Shown here: one piece after another, positions 18,205 to 27,676 of the stretch
How the letters are laid out: each line of letters starts with the position of its first letter
Numbering within the stretch: the first letter of the stretch is position 1
DNA from: DASWJZ01 sp964440525
GTDB lineage: Bacteria > Pseudomonadota > Alphaproteobacteria > Rhizobiales > Afifellaceae
Reading direction: 5' to 3'
Assembly: GCA_964440525.1 (NCBI GenBank)
Contig: CAYTTC010000016.1
Location: 1 to 54,719, forward strand
Length of the DNA: 54,719 bases
Made by a program: the position numbers and the translations under genes
The notes under the pieces: generated by a model
Told to the model about the DNA's origin: nothing
The model's input: the letters and a program-made list of their open reading frames with translations, nothing else
Database searches by the model: none

Positions 18205-18992
18205 CGGCCGCGCGCTGCATCCTTTGCCGCGGTCGCGCCGGGCTGCTGCGCACGCGAAACGACACTCGAAAAGGCAACCCGTTTCCGGTTGGCGTGCTCC
18301 TGGATGATTTCAACGTCGGCGAAGGCCGCCCTCAGCGTGTCGATCGACTCCTTCTCGTTACGGACATCGGTAATGCCGACGCCGCCGTTCAGGAGAACCG
18401 CGCGCACGTAGTCGAGATGCGTGGCCAGAGGATAGTGGAAGCCCCAGGATGCGAGGGAGAGGACGAGGTCGATGTCGCCCGCCCATGGGAGCTGCTTGCC
18501 GACCTCGACCAAATGAATCTTGTCATTCGGCACGCCGTTCTGGATCAGCAGCCGGCGCGCTTCATCGAGGGACGCGTAGAAACGGTTTCGGCCGCTGAAG
18601 CCGTAGGTCATGCGGTCCGAGACTTCGCTCTTGTCCAGGAGGTAGATGTGAGGGCCCTCGCCCTCTGCTCTCGGCCGGTAGTATCGGAAGAGCAGGACGT
18701 CTATTCCGGCCAGGCCGCAGCCGAGATCGAGGATGGCCCTGGCCGTTTTTGGAAGTGCAGGGCGAATGACCCTCCAATCCGTCAACAGGTTGCGAAGATA
18801 GAATGCTTTGATGACGTTCGCCTGCTTTTCGGTCACCTGACGGAGGGCTTGAATCTGTCCGGCTGGTTCAGGAAACCCCGCCGCCTTCGCCGCGCCGGGC
18901 CATTGCAGCCCGATGAACGGGACCGCCGAGGAGGGAATCGCTATCTCTGATGCGCCCCGCGTGGGCGGGCGCTGCACGTCCGTCGCTGTCAT
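18201..18992 (-). CDS. Class I SAM-dependent methyltransferase
   Basis: A 263-residue protein with the SAM-binding motif LDLGCGLAG at 88-96 and an acidic residue at the end of the next strand (YLLDKS). A later strand LVLSLASWGFHYP takes the motif IV position. The substrate is unknown. Its stop codon overlaps the start of the glycosyltransferase-DUF115 gene (ATGA), which ties it to glycan or surface-polymer modification. It is the first gene of the minus-strand run and is transcribed divergently from glnD. Confidence 0.78.
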   Translation of the reverse strand: MTATDVQRPPTRGASEIAIPSSAVPFIGLQWPGAAKAAGFPEPAGQIQALRQVTEKQANVIKAFYLRNLLTDWRVIRPALPKTARAILDLGCGLAGIDVLLFRYYRPRAEGEGPHIYLLDKSEVSDRMTYGFSGRNRFYASLDEARRLLIQNGVPNDKIHLVEVGKQLPWAGDIDLVLSLASWGFHYPLATHLDYVRAVLLNGGVGITDVRNEKESIDTLRAAFADVEIIQEHANRKRVAFSSVVSRAQQPGATAAKDAARGR

Positions 18993-19375
18993 CTCGTGTT
19001 CCCCGGGGGCAGGGTCGATTCGATTTGCTCGCGCGTCTCACTCACGGCATGCGGGGCATTGATTTGGCCGGCTTCGCCCCGATTCTCCAAAACGTGTCGA
19101 TGCATGGAGCGCCCGAGTAACGCAACCTAAGAGGGTTTACATTGCTGCACTTAAACCGGCAATAGAAAAGACTCCTAGGTTGCACGCGGGTGGTTGTTCA
19201 GCCTGCAAAGAAGCGCTCTCGCGCCACCGGTTCGGTGAACGCCCACGTTCCCGGCGGGGTGCCGGCAGCGAACGCGGCGTGTCCTACGGAACCGCCTCTC
19301 CGTCTCGCGCCCTGCCAATCGCGGGGTGGCCGTGCTAAGCGGGCGCGCATCTCCAGCGAAGGCGGAATCGGACAA
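18993..19375. other. Divergent intergenic region before glnD
   Basis: About 380 bases separate the divergently oriented methyltransferase and glnD. No RNA gene is recognised. A short inverted repeat GGTTT/AAACC flanks 14 bases near 19134-19157, and promoters for both directions are expected here. If glnD begins at GTG 19190, the last 186 bases would be coding. Confidence 0.4.
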
Positions 19376-22162
19376 GTGCAGCGGGCAAAGCCAGCGGAAA
19401 GCCCCATCGACGACGGCGGGCTGAAGGCCGCGTTCGCGACAATCGCCGCTGAGCACGGCGGAGACTCGCCGGCCGCCCGAAAAGCGGTGCTGGCGCTTTT
19501 ACGCGAAGTCCTGTCGAACGGCCGCGGCCTCATCCGCGACCGGCTCGAACAGGACGGCCAGGGCGAGCGCTGCGCCGAGCGGCTTGCCGGGCTCGCCGAT
19601 ACGATCATCGAGGCGCTGTTCGACTTTGCGACAGCCCATGTCTTTCCGGCGAGCAATCCCTCCGCCGCCGAGCGGCTGTCGCTGGTCGCTGTCGGCGGCT
19701 ACGGGCGAGGAACGCTGGCGCCCAATTCCGACATCGACCTCCTCTTCCTCTTTCCCTGGAAGCAGACCGCCTGGTCGGAGAGCGTGACGGAATACATCCT
19801 CTACATGCTCTGGGATCTCAGGCTGAAGGTCGGGCATGCGACGCGGACGGTGAACGAGCAGCTGAAGGCTGCGCGCGACGATATGACCATTCGCACCGCG
19901 CTCCTCGAGGCGCGGCCGATCGCCGGCGACACCGCTCTCTTCGGCGAGCTGCAGACCCGCTTCCAGAACGACATCGTCGCCGGCACGGCGCGCGAATTCA
20001 TCGCCGCAAAACTCGCCGAGCGCGACGCACGACATGCCCGCGTCGGCCAGTCCCGCTATCTCGTCGAACCGCATGTGAAGGAAGGCAAGGGCGGCCAGCG
20101 CGACCTGCAGACCTTGTTCTGGATCGCCAAATATTATTACCGGGTCAGCGCCAACGAAGCGCTGGTCGATGCGGGGCTGCTCTCGCGCCAGGAATATTCG
20201 CTGTTTCTCCGCTGCTCCGACTTCCTCTGGGCGGTTCGCTGCCACCTGCATTTCATCACCGGGCGGGCGGAGGAGCGGCTCTCCTTCGACCTCCAGCCGG
20301 ATCTCGCGCGCCGCCTCGGCTACCAGATGCATCCAGGGCTGCAGGCGGCCGAGCGCTTCATGAAGCACTATTTCCTGGTCGCCAAGGACGTGGGCGACCT
20401 CACCCGCATCGTCTGCGCGGAGCTGGAAGAGCGCGAGGCCAAGAATGCGCCGCGGCTCAACCGCCTTTTCCGCGGCATCCGCTCGCGCCGGCGCGTGCTC
20501 AAGGGCTCGACCGACTTCGTGGTCGAACGCGGGCGGATCAACGTCGCCTCCGACGATGTGTTCGAACGCGACCCGGTCAACCTCATCCGCATTTTTCGTG
20601 AGGCCGGGCTGAACGACATCGCCTTCCATCCGGATGCGCTGCGGCTCATCAGCAAGTCGCTGAGGCTGATCGACCGAAAGCTGCAGCAGGATCCGGAAGC
20701 GAACCGCCTGTTCCTCGAGATCCTGTGCGATCCCGACGACGCCGAGGCGGTGCTGCGCCACATGAACGAGGCCGGCGTGCTCGGGCGCTTCATCCCCGAT
20801 TTCGGCAAGATCGTCGCGATGATGCAGTTCAACATGTACCACCACTATACGGTGGACGAGCACCTGATCCGTTCGATCGGGATGCTGTCGGGGCTGCGCA
20901 CCGGGCGCTTGACCGAGGATCATCCGCTGTCGGGCAAGATCCTTCCATCACTGAAGGATCTCACGGTGCTGACGGTCGCGCTCTTCCTGCACGACATCGC
21001 CAAGGGGCGGCCCGAGGACCACTCGATCGCCGGCGCCAAGGTGGCGCGGCGGCTCTGTCCTCGCCTTGGGCTTTCGGCCAATCAGATGGAGCTCGTCGCC
21101 TGGCTCGTCGAACAGCATCTGACGATGTCGCGGATCGCCCAGTCGCGCGACCTCTCCGACCGGCGCACCATTCTCGATTTCGCCCAGATCGTGCAGACGA
21201 CGGAGCGGCTAAAGCTTCTCCTCGTCCTCACCGTCTGCGACATCCGCGCGGTCGGACCGGGCGTCTGGAACGGCTGGAAGGGCCAGCTGCTGCGCTCGCT
21301 CTACTACGAGACGGAGCCGATCCTGACCGGTGGCTTCACCGCCGCCTCACATGCCCAGCGGCTTGCAGAAACGCGCGCCGCGCTGGCGGAACGGCTGGCC
21401 GATTGGCCGGCCGAGGAGCGCGAGCGCACACTCGACCTCAATTATCCGGCCTATTGGCTTCGCGTCGACGCGGACCGGCAAGTCCGCCACGCCGAATTCG
21501 TCCGCGGCGCCGATCGAAAAGATCTAAAACTCGCCTTCGAGATTCGGCCGATGGCCTTCGAGGCGGCGACCGAGCTCACCGTGCTCGCCCCGGACCATCC
21601 GCGGCTCCTCTCCGTCATCGCCGGGGCATGCGCGGCATGCGATGCCAACATCGTCGACGCGCAGATCTTCACGACGACCGACGGCCGCGCGCTCGACACG
21701 GTCGTCATCAACCGCGCCTTCGACAACGACGAGGACGAGGTGCGGCGCGGCAAGCGCATCGCCGCGCTCATCGAGCAGGCGCTCGAGGGCCGCATCCCCC
21801 TCGACGATGCACTTGCCGCCAAGCGGCAGAAGAGCCGGCGCCGCGAGGCCTTCAAGATCGAGCCGCAAGTGACGCTCGACAACGAGTTGTCCGATCGCTT
21901 CACCGTCATTGAGGTAGAGTGTCTCGACCGAAACGGCCTCCTTTACGACCTGACCCACGCCATTTCGGAGCTCAACCTCGACATCGCCTCAGCGCATATC
22001 GCGACCTTCGGCGAGCGCGTGGTCGACACGTTTTACGTGACCGATCTCGTCGGCCATAAGATCGTTGCCAGGACGAGGCAGAACCGCGTCCGTCGGGAAT
22101 TGTTGGAGGCAATCGGGCTGGCGGCAGCCGATGCGGCCGTCCAGGAGGTGACGATCTCCTAG
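19376..22162 (+). CDS. glnD: Bifunctional PII uridylyltransferase/uridylyl-removing enzyme
   Basis: Nitrogen sensor that adds or removes UMP on PII proteins according to glutamine level. With GTG 19376 it has 928 residues, close to rhizobial GlnD. Domains in order: nucleotidyltransferase with GGYGRGTLAPNSDIDLL (catalytic D119 and D121), a helical linker, an HD hydrolase domain (FLHDIAKG near 538-545) for UMP removal, and two C-terminal ACT domains for glutamine binding (from about 735 and about 850). The frame is open back to GTG 19190, but those 62 extra residues look unlike GlnD. The gene leads the conserved order glnD-murJ-trpS, interrupted by other genes here. Confidence 0.96.
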   Translation: MQRAKPAESPIDDGGLKAAFATIAAEHGGDSPAARKAVLALLREVLSNGRGLIRDRLEQDGQGERCAERLAGLADTIIEALFDFATAHVFPASNPSAAERLSLVAVGGYGRGTLAPNSDIDLLFLFPWKQTAWSESVTEYILYMLWDLRLKVGHATRTVNEQLKAARDDMTIRTALLEARPIAGDTALFGELQTRFQNDIVAGTAREFIAAKLAERDARHARVGQSRYLVEPHVKEGKGGQRDLQTLFWIAKYYYRVSANEALVDAGLLSRQEYSLFLRCSDFLWAVRCHLHFITGRAEERLSFDLQPDLARRLGYQMHPGLQAAERFMKHYFLVAKDVGDLTRIVCAELEEREAKNAPRLNRLFRGIRSRRRVLKGSTDFVVERGRINVASDDVFERDPVNLIRIFREAGLNDIAFHPDALRLISKSLRLIDRKLQQDPEANRLFLEILCDPDDAEAVLRHMNEAGVLGRFIPDFGKIVAMMQFNMYHHYTVDEHLIRSIGMLSGLRTGRLTEDHPLSGKILPSLKDLTVLTVALFLHDIAKGRPEDHSIAGAKVARRLCPRLGLSANQMELVAWLVEQHLTMSRIAQSRDLSDRRTILDFAQIVQTTERLKLLLVLTVCDIRAVGPGVWNGWKGQLLRSLYYETEPILTGGFTAASHAQRLAETRAALAERLADWPAEERERTLDLNYPAYWLRVDADRQVRHAEFVRGADRKDLKLAFEIRPMAFEAATELTVLAPDHPRLLSVIAGACAACDANIVDAQIFTTTDGRALDTVVINRAFDNDEDEVRRGKRIAALIEQALEGRIPLDDALAAKRQKSRRREAFKIEPQVTLDNELSDRFTVIEVECLDRNGLLYDLTHAISELNLDIASAHIATFGERVVDTFYVTDLVGHKIVARTRQNRVRRELLEAIGLAAADAAVQEVTIS

Positions 22163-22255
22163 GCCGGGCACGCTGCAGCGCGCCGCTTAAGCGGTCGTTG
22201 AGCCTTTCGGAGTAAGGCTCCAGCGGCAGCCCGCGCCGGAAATTTGGCATGTCGA

Positions 22256-23014
22256 ATGGCAATCCCGTCGGAACGAGACAGGCGACCAGCGCCGCAGCAA
22301 AGACGCGCCGAGGGCCTGTCTGCCGGCGGCTTTATGCTCGCCGCGCTGCTGACTTGCGCCTTCGGCGTGGGCGTTGTCGTCGCCGGCTATTTCTGGATGG
22401 CGCAGACGGAGGTTTCGCAGACCGTGCTCTCCGCCACAGGCCGTAGCGACCCGGTTGCGGTTCCGTTGCCGGTCGACGACGGCAGCTGGACCGACGCGGA
22501 CATTCGGGACTGCGGGACGCAAGCTACGGCTGCGGCCGAGACCGCGCAAAAACGGAAGCTTGCCGCCGTCAGCGCCGACCGAGTTGGCCTTGGCGGCCCT
22601 GATGCCGCAATGGTGGAGCGGTCAACCTATCTTCTGTGCGGCGCAAGCCGCAAACCGCTGCATCTTTGCGACAGCTACTGGCGGGACTGGTTCATGCAGG
22701 CGATCAAGGCCCATGCCACCGATTTTCACCAAGTCTCGGAAACGGCTTACTGGACCAAGGTCCACCTAGCGGAAAAGGCGAATCGGGATGCCGCGGCGAA
22801 ACAACAAAGTTGGCAGACCCTTTCCGACGACCTCGATCAAACGACCCGCGAGGTGGCGAAGATGCACGACGACATCACTGCTGCGTTCCGCGCGCTGATC
22901 ACCGACGGGATCATCGATCCGGATGATTTCGGGGTGTTTCTCGGCCTGGGGATTCCGCCCGACATCGGCGCGATGATCGGCGACGCGCGCGCCGTCCGGC
23001 ACCTCTGCGGTTGA
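22256..23014 (+). CDS. Membrane-anchored protein of unknown function
   Basis: A 252-residue protein with one transmembrane helix near residues 27-50 (FMLAALLTCAFGVGVVVAGYF) after a basic N-terminus, so the rest is probably periplasmic. The outer part is mostly alpha-helical and polar, with four cysteines. A helix-rich stretch near 165-200 is rich in Gln/Asp/Lys. ATG 22256 is used rather than TTG 22244. No family is recognised. It lies between glnD and murJ on the same strand and may be cotranscribed with murJ. Confidence 0.6.
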   Translation: MAIPSERDRRPAPQQRRAEGLSAGGFMLAALLTCAFGVGVVVAGYFWMAQTEVSQTVLSATGRSDPVAVPLPVDDGSWTDADIRDCGTQATAAAETAQKRKLAAVSADRVGLGGPDAAMVERSTYLLCGASRKPLHLCDSYWRDWFMQAIKAHATDFHQVSETAYWTKVHLAEKANRDAAAKQQSWQTLSDDLDQTTREVAKMHDDITAAFRALITDGIIDPDDFGVFLGLGIPPDIGAMIGDARAVRHLCG

Positions 23015-23138
23015 TGCTTCTCATTTCGGTGGGGCGGGATTAGGCAGGTGACGCGGGCGCTTGGCGAATCGAATCCGGAATCCCCCGGATGATCGGCCCT
23101 CGCGGACGTCAAAGCAGCAACAGGGAAGCGCTTTCCGC

Positions 23139-24704
23139 ATGAGCCTCACCCGCCAGTTCGTGAATGTCGGCGGGGCGACGCTCGCCTCGCGGCTCTTCGG
23201 CTTCGTGCGCGAGACGATGATCGCGAACGCGCTCGGCGCCGGGCCGGTCGCCGACGCGTTCTATGCCGCTTTCCGCTTCCCCAACCTTTTTCGCCGGCTT
23301 TTCGCCGAGGGTGCCTTCAACGCCGCCTTCATTCCGCTCTTCGCGCGCACTCTTGAAGGCGAAGGCGACGACGCGGCGCGGAAATTCGCCGAGGACGTGC
23401 TCGCGGCGCTGGTGCTGGCCCTGGCTGCGCTGACGGCGGTCGTCATGATCGCGACGCCGCTCGTCGTGACTCTGATCGCACCGGGCTTCACCTCCAACCC
23501 CGGAAAATTCGACCTGACGGTCGAGCTCTTCCGCATCATGTTTCCCTATCTCATCTGCATGTCGCTGACGGCGATGGTGTCCGGCGTCTTGAACGCCTAC
23601 CGGCGCTTTTTCGTTGTGGCGATCGCGCCACTGCTCCTCAATGTCACGGCGATCTCCGCGCTCGTCCTTGCGATTTTTCTCGGGCTTGAGACCGAAGCCG
23701 TCGGCCGGCTCCTGAGCTGGTCGATACCGGTGGCGGGACTTGCGCAACTTCTCTGGGTCATTTTCGCCGCGCGCCGAATCGGTTTTTCCGCGCGGCTGAA
23801 ACGCCCGCGGCTGACGCCAAGCGTGAAGCGGCTCCTGTGGCTCGCGGCGCCGGCCGCCGCGGCGGGTGGGATCACCCAAATCAACCTCTTCATCGGCCAG
23901 ATCATCGCCTCGACCAAGGATGGCGCCATCGCGGTGCTGCAATATGCCGACCGCGTTTACCAGCTGCCGCTCGGCGTGGTCGGGATCGCCATCGGCGTCG
24001 TGCTTTTGCCGGAGCTGTCGCGGGCGCTCAAGGCCGGCTACCAGCGCGAAGCCGCGCACAACCAGAACCGCGCGCTGGAATTCGCGCTCTTCCTGACGCT
24101 GCCGGCAGCGACCGCGCTTTCGATCATCTCGATCGTGGTGGTGCGCGTTCTCTACGAGCGCGGCGCCTTTGCGCCGGAGACGACGGAGATCACGGCGCGG
24201 GCGGTCGCCATTTTCGCGCTCGGGCTTCCGGCCTTCGTGATGATCAAGGTCTTCACGCCCGGCTATTTCGCCCGCGAGGACACCAAGACGCCGATGATGT
24301 TCGCCGGCGTCTCGGTGGCGGTGAATGTCGGGCTGGCGCTCACGCTGTTTCCGCTCATCGCGGAATCGGGGATCGCCACGGCGGAATCCGTCTCGGGCTG
24401 GGTGAACGCGTCGATGCTGTTCTTCACGCTGCAGCGGCGCGGCCATTTCACGCTCGATGCAACAAGCAAGAAGAACCTGCCGCGAATCGCCCTCTGCTGC
24501 GCCATCATGGCGGCGGCGCTCTTCGGCGGCGTGCATGTGCTGAGGCCCTACTTCCAGCCAGAGGCGGGGATCGTCCATCAGGTCGGCGCGCTGCTTCTTC
24601 TCATGGGCGCCGGGGGGCTCGTCTATTTCGTGGCGGCGCAGCTGACCGGCGCGATGGATGTGCGGGTGCTGCTGCGGAACATCGGGCGGAAGCCGGCAGC
24701 TTGA
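23139..24704 (+). CDS. murJ: Lipid II flippase MurJ (MviN)
   Basis: Flips lipid II across the inner membrane for peptidoglycan synthesis. The 521-residue protein has about 14 hydrophobic helices and the family signatures ASRLFGFVRETMIANALG, DAFYAAFRFPN and FRRLFAEGAF near residues 13-62. The start at ATG 23139 begins with MSLTRQFVNVGG, as in most MurJ proteins, and AGGGAAG lies about 10 bases upstream; a reading from 23061 would add a non-conserved leader. Encoded downstream of glnD in the common rhizobial order. Confidence 0.96.
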   Translation: MSLTRQFVNVGGATLASRLFGFVRETMIANALGAGPVADAFYAAFRFPNLFRRLFAEGAFNAAFIPLFARTLEGEGDDAARKFAEDVLAALVLALAALTAVVMIATPLVVTLIAPGFTSNPGKFDLTVELFRIMFPYLICMSLTAMVSGVLNAYRRFFVVAIAPLLLNVTAISALVLAIFLGLETEAVGRLLSWSIPVAGLAQLLWVIFAARRIGFSARLKRPRLTPSVKRLLWLAAPAAAAGGITQINLFIGQIIASTKDGAIAVLQYADRVYQLPLGVVGIAIGVVLLPELSRALKAGYQREAAHNQNRALEFALFLTLPAATALSIISIVVVRVLYERGAFAPETTEITARAVAIFALGLPAFVMIKVFTPGYFAREDTKTPMMFAGVSVAVNVGLALTLFPLIAESGIATAESVSGWVNASMLFFTLQRRGHFTLDATSKKNLPRIALCCAIMAAALFGGVHVLRPYFQPEAGIVHQVGALLLLMGAGGLVYFVAAQLTGAMDVRVLLRNIGRKPAA

Positions 24705-24875
24705 GCCTGCGCGATGGCGCGGGTTTCGCGATAAGCGCGGCCGCCCTGGCGGTTCATCCATCCGCCGAAACCCGATGAGAGGTAGCTTTGGGCCGCACTT
24801 GCGCCGACACTCTGCCTCCTTCAACCTATTGTCGCACCCACTCGGGGATGGCAGATCGGGGCATGGAAGGTTTCC

Positions 24876-25370
24876 GTGAAGATCTCCAACCGCACTATAT
24901 GGACGATGTGGCATCAAGGATTCGCGGAGGCGCCCCAAATCGTGCGCACCGCCCTGGAGTCGTGGCGCCGCGTCAATCCCGATTGGCGGGTCGTCGCGCT
25001 CGACCGCGATTCGTTATCCGATTGGGTGGACCTGAAGAGCGTGATCGATCTCGACCGGAGCGATCTCACCGTGCAGAAGTTTTCGGCGATCACGCGCCTG
25101 TGCCTCCTGCGCCGCTACGGTGGAGTGTGGACCGATGCTACGGTTTGCTGCCTTCGACCGCTCGATGCGTGGCTGCCGGAGCACTATGGAGCGGGGTTTT
25201 TTGCCTTTCGTAACCCCGGACCTGATCGGCTCGCTTCGAACTGGCTTATTGCGGCAGAGAGCGACAACCGGCGGGTGGATGTGACGAACCCGTACTGGAA
25301 CGGCGTTCTAACCCACCTTACCTCGCGCTGTTTGCCTGACCTGCCGGAGTCGTCGGGCATCGCACCATGA
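24876..25370 (+). CDS. Capsule-type glycosyltransferase, C-terminally truncated
   Basis: Resembles the N-terminal half of capsular polysaccharide synthesis/GT32-type sugar transferases: residues 6-31 (RTIWTMWHQG, then QIVRTALESW) and the nucleotide-sugar motif YGGVWTDATV at 81-90. At 164 residues it is about half the usual length and ends soon after the donor-site domain, with a Pro/Ser-rich tail unlike the family. No continuation is found in other frames. Its TGA overlaps the ATG of the next gene (ATGA), so it is translated with the GT75-like gene. It may be a reduced partner subunit or a deletion remnant. Confidence 0.66.
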   Translation: MKISNRTIWTMWHQGFAEAPQIVRTALESWRRVNPDWRVVALDRDSLSDWVDLKSVIDLDRSDLTVQKFSAITRLCLLRRYGGVWTDATVCCLRPLDAWLPEHYGAGFFAFRNPGPDRLASNWLIAAESDNRRVDVTNPYWNGVLTHLTSRCLPDLPESSGIAP

Positions 25371-26422
25371 TCGTCGTCATTCCTTCTAATCGCAGCGTAA
25401 ACCTTTCCTATCTCGGCCCCCTGATCGACAGCGGCGCTCGCTTCATCATCGTTGATGACAGCGAGGGCACGATCACGATCAATCATCCTCGTTTCAAAGT
25501 GTACAACTGGAACGACCGCCGCCGAATTCTCGGCCCCTCGGACGAGCACTTTCCGCGGAGGAACGGCGTGTGCCGCGATTTCGGCTTCCACATCGCTTGG
25601 CGGGAGTCCGATCCGGGAGAGGCGATAGTGGCCCTCGACGACGATTGTCGCGTGTACCGCGAGGATTTTGCCGAGGAGGTCGAGCGATCACTGTCCGATG
25701 CGCTTCGCCCAGTCGCCACCGCCGCGGGCGAGCATCTCAACATCCTCGACCTATACAACGAGACCGAGCCGGCAATGTTTCCGCGCGGCTTCCCCTACTC
25801 GGCGCGCGTCGGCTACTGCCCCGCGACGATCGAGGCGGCAGAGAGCCACCCCGTCATGTTCTCGCTCGGGATGTGGAAGGGCATCTACGACATCAACGCC
25901 GTCGACAAAATTCGCCGCCCGCAATACATCAATCCGAACGCGACGCTGCGACACCCCTCGGTCATAGTCGCCGCTTCGAAGCTCGTCTCGGTCTGTGCCA
26001 TGAACATGCAATTCCGCCGCGAAGTGATTCCGGCGGCATATCAATTTCCCATGCACCTCGAACTGATAAATGGCGGAGTGATCGACCGATATGGAGATAT
26101 CTGGGGCGGATTCGTCCTTAAGACACTGATGGACCTGAATGGGCATGCGTTCGCCGTCGGAGAGCCAATGATCGAGCACTTCAAGGAAGGCGACTACTTG
26201 CGGAATATTTGGCAGGAAAATCTCGGCCACCAGATCAACGACGAGTTTCTGCGCATGCTTGCCGAAACAAGCGAGGAGATAAGCCCGGGACCTTATCTCG
26301 ATATGGTGGAAGGGATGACCGAGGTTTTCCGCGCGCGCGAGGATCGCTGTTCTCCCCTGTTGCGCCAATATTTGCGCTACCTCGTGCCCGCGCTCCGCGC
26401 CTGGACCGCGTCTCTTCGGTAG
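25367..26422 (+). CDS. Reversibly glycosylated polypeptide (GT75)-like protein
   Basis: A 351-residue protein that resembles RGP/UDP-arabinopyranose mutase and alpha-1,4-glucan-protein synthase proteins, which are best known from plants. Matching features are the acidic motif DDDC (91-94) on a strand reading IVAL, the later runs PRGFPYSAR and FSLGMWKG, the M-N-x-x-F-x-R-E segment near 208-215 (NMQFRRE), and DIWGGFVLK near 244. The aligned Arg after NMQF matches the arginine that is glycosylated in plant RGPs. It would interconvert or transfer a nucleotide-activated sugar. Coupled to the truncated glycosyltransferase before it. Assignment is by motif memory and should be checked by profile search. 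Confidence 0.6.
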   Translation: MIVVIPSNRSVNLSYLGPLIDSGARFIIVDDSEGTITINHPRFKVYNWNDRRRILGPSDEHFPRRNGVCRDFGFHIAWRESDPGEAIVALDDDCRVYREDFAEEVERSLSDALRPVATAAGEHLNILDLYNETEPAMFPRGFPYSARVGYCPATIEAAESHPVMFSLGMWKGIYDINAVDKIRRPQYINPNATLRHPSVIVAASKLVSVCAMNMQFRREVIPAAYQFPMHLELINGGVIDRYGDIWGGFVLKTLMDLNGHAFAVGEPMIEHFKEGDYLRNIWQENLGHQINDEFLRMLAETSEEISPGPYLDMVEGMTEVFRAREDRCSPLLRQYLRYLVPALRAWTASLR

Positions 26423-26545
26423 CCTCTGTCGAGCGAGCTCTTCGGACGTTGCCGAATCGGCGTCTGAGTCAACACCTGCCGGCGCTTGCGCGGCGCAGCG
26501 GCTTTGGCGATAAGCGCGCCTCGGAACTTCCGGCCGGCAACCAGC

Positions 26546-27586
26546 ATGACGAAATTCCCCGAACGCGTCTTTTCCGGCATGCAGCCGACCCACACGCTGC
26601 ATCTCGGCAACTATCTCGGCGCCATGGTGAACTGGATCGCCATGCAGGAGACGCATTCCTGCATCTATTGCGTGGTCGACCTCCATGCCATCACCGCCGC
26701 CCAGGACCCGAAGGAGCTCGTCGAGAACATCCGTGGAGTGACCGCGGCTTACCTTGCCTGCGGGCTCGACCCAATACGCTCGATCATCTTCAACCAGAGC
26801 CAGGTCCACGAGCACGCAGAGCTCGCCTGGGTGTTCAACTGCGTGGCGCGGCTGGGCTGGCTGAACCGCATGACGCAGTTCAAGGAGAAGGCGGGAAAAG
26901 ACCGCGAGAACGCCTCGGTCGGCCTCTACGCCTATCCGAACCTGATGGCGGCCGACATCCTCGCCTACAAGGGCACGCACGTGCCTGTTGGCGAGGACCA
27001 GAAGCAGCACCTGGAGCTCGCACGCGACATCGCCCAGAAATTCAACAATGACTTCGCCGAGTCGATCGCCGCGCACGGTCACGGCGACGCGTTTTTTCCG
27101 CTACCGGAGCCGATGATCACCGGACCGGCGACGCGTGTGATGAACCTCCGTGACGGTACCAAAAAGATGTCGAAGTCAGATGCGTCAGACAATTCGCGCA
27201 TCAACCTGACGGACGACGCCGATCTGATCGCGCAGAAAATCCGCAAGGCGAAGACGGACCCCGAACCTCTTCCTTCCGAGGTGAAGGGCCTCGCCGGCCG
27301 GCCGGAGGCGGAAAACCTCGTCGGCATCTATGCCGCGCTCGCCGGCACCACGCGCGATTCTGTGCTGAAGGATTTTGCCGGCGCGCAGTTCTCCCGCTTC
27401 AAGCCGGCGCTGTCGGAGCTGGCGGTCACCAAGCTCTCGCCTATCGCGGCGGAGATGCGCCGCCTCGCCGCGGACCCCGGCCATATCGACAAGGTGCTCG
27501 CGGACGGGGCCGAGCGGGCGCACGCCATAGCCCATCCGATCATGAACGACGTGAAAGACGTCGTGGGCCTGCTGCGAACCCGTTGA
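26546..27586 (+). CDS. trpS: Tryptophan-tRNA ligase
   Basis: Charges tRNA-Trp. The 346-residue class I synthetase has the HIGH-type motif as THTLHLGN (15-22) and the KMSKS loop near residue 207 (KKMSKSDASDNS). The start at ATG 26546 gives the family-like opening MTKFPERVFSGMQPT; an upstream reading from 26486 adds unlike residues. Length is normal for bacterial TrpS. It sits downstream of murJ and before usp, with two glycosyltransferase genes placed between murJ and trpS. Confidence 0.97.
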   Translation: MTKFPERVFSGMQPTHTLHLGNYLGAMVNWIAMQETHSCIYCVVDLHAITAAQDPKELVENIRGVTAAYLACGLDPIRSIIFNQSQVHEHAELAWVFNCVARLGWLNRMTQFKEKAGKDRENASVGLYAYPNLMAADILAYKGTHVPVGEDQKQHLELARDIAQKFNNDFAESIAAHGHGDAFFPLPEPMITGPATRVMNLRDGTKKMSKSDASDNSRINLTDDADLIAQKIRKAKTDPEPLPSEVKGLAGRPEAENLVGIYAALAGTTRDSVLKDFAGAQFSRFKPALSELAVTKLSPIAAEMRRLAADPGHIDKVLADGAERAHAIAHPIMNDVKDVVGLLRTR

Positions 27587-27676
27587 CGCAACTGACGGAG
27601 TGTAAGCGCCAGGGAGGCGCCATGTCGTGCGTGGCTTTGGCTTGCCGGACCTTGGCCGGGATGGCAGCATGATCCG

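Noticed and set aside
25751..27082. Long minus-strand reading frame across the GT75-like and trpS genes.
   Set aside because: It lies antisense to convincing genes, shows His/Arg/Asp-rich translation typical of a shadow frame, and has no ribosome binding site.
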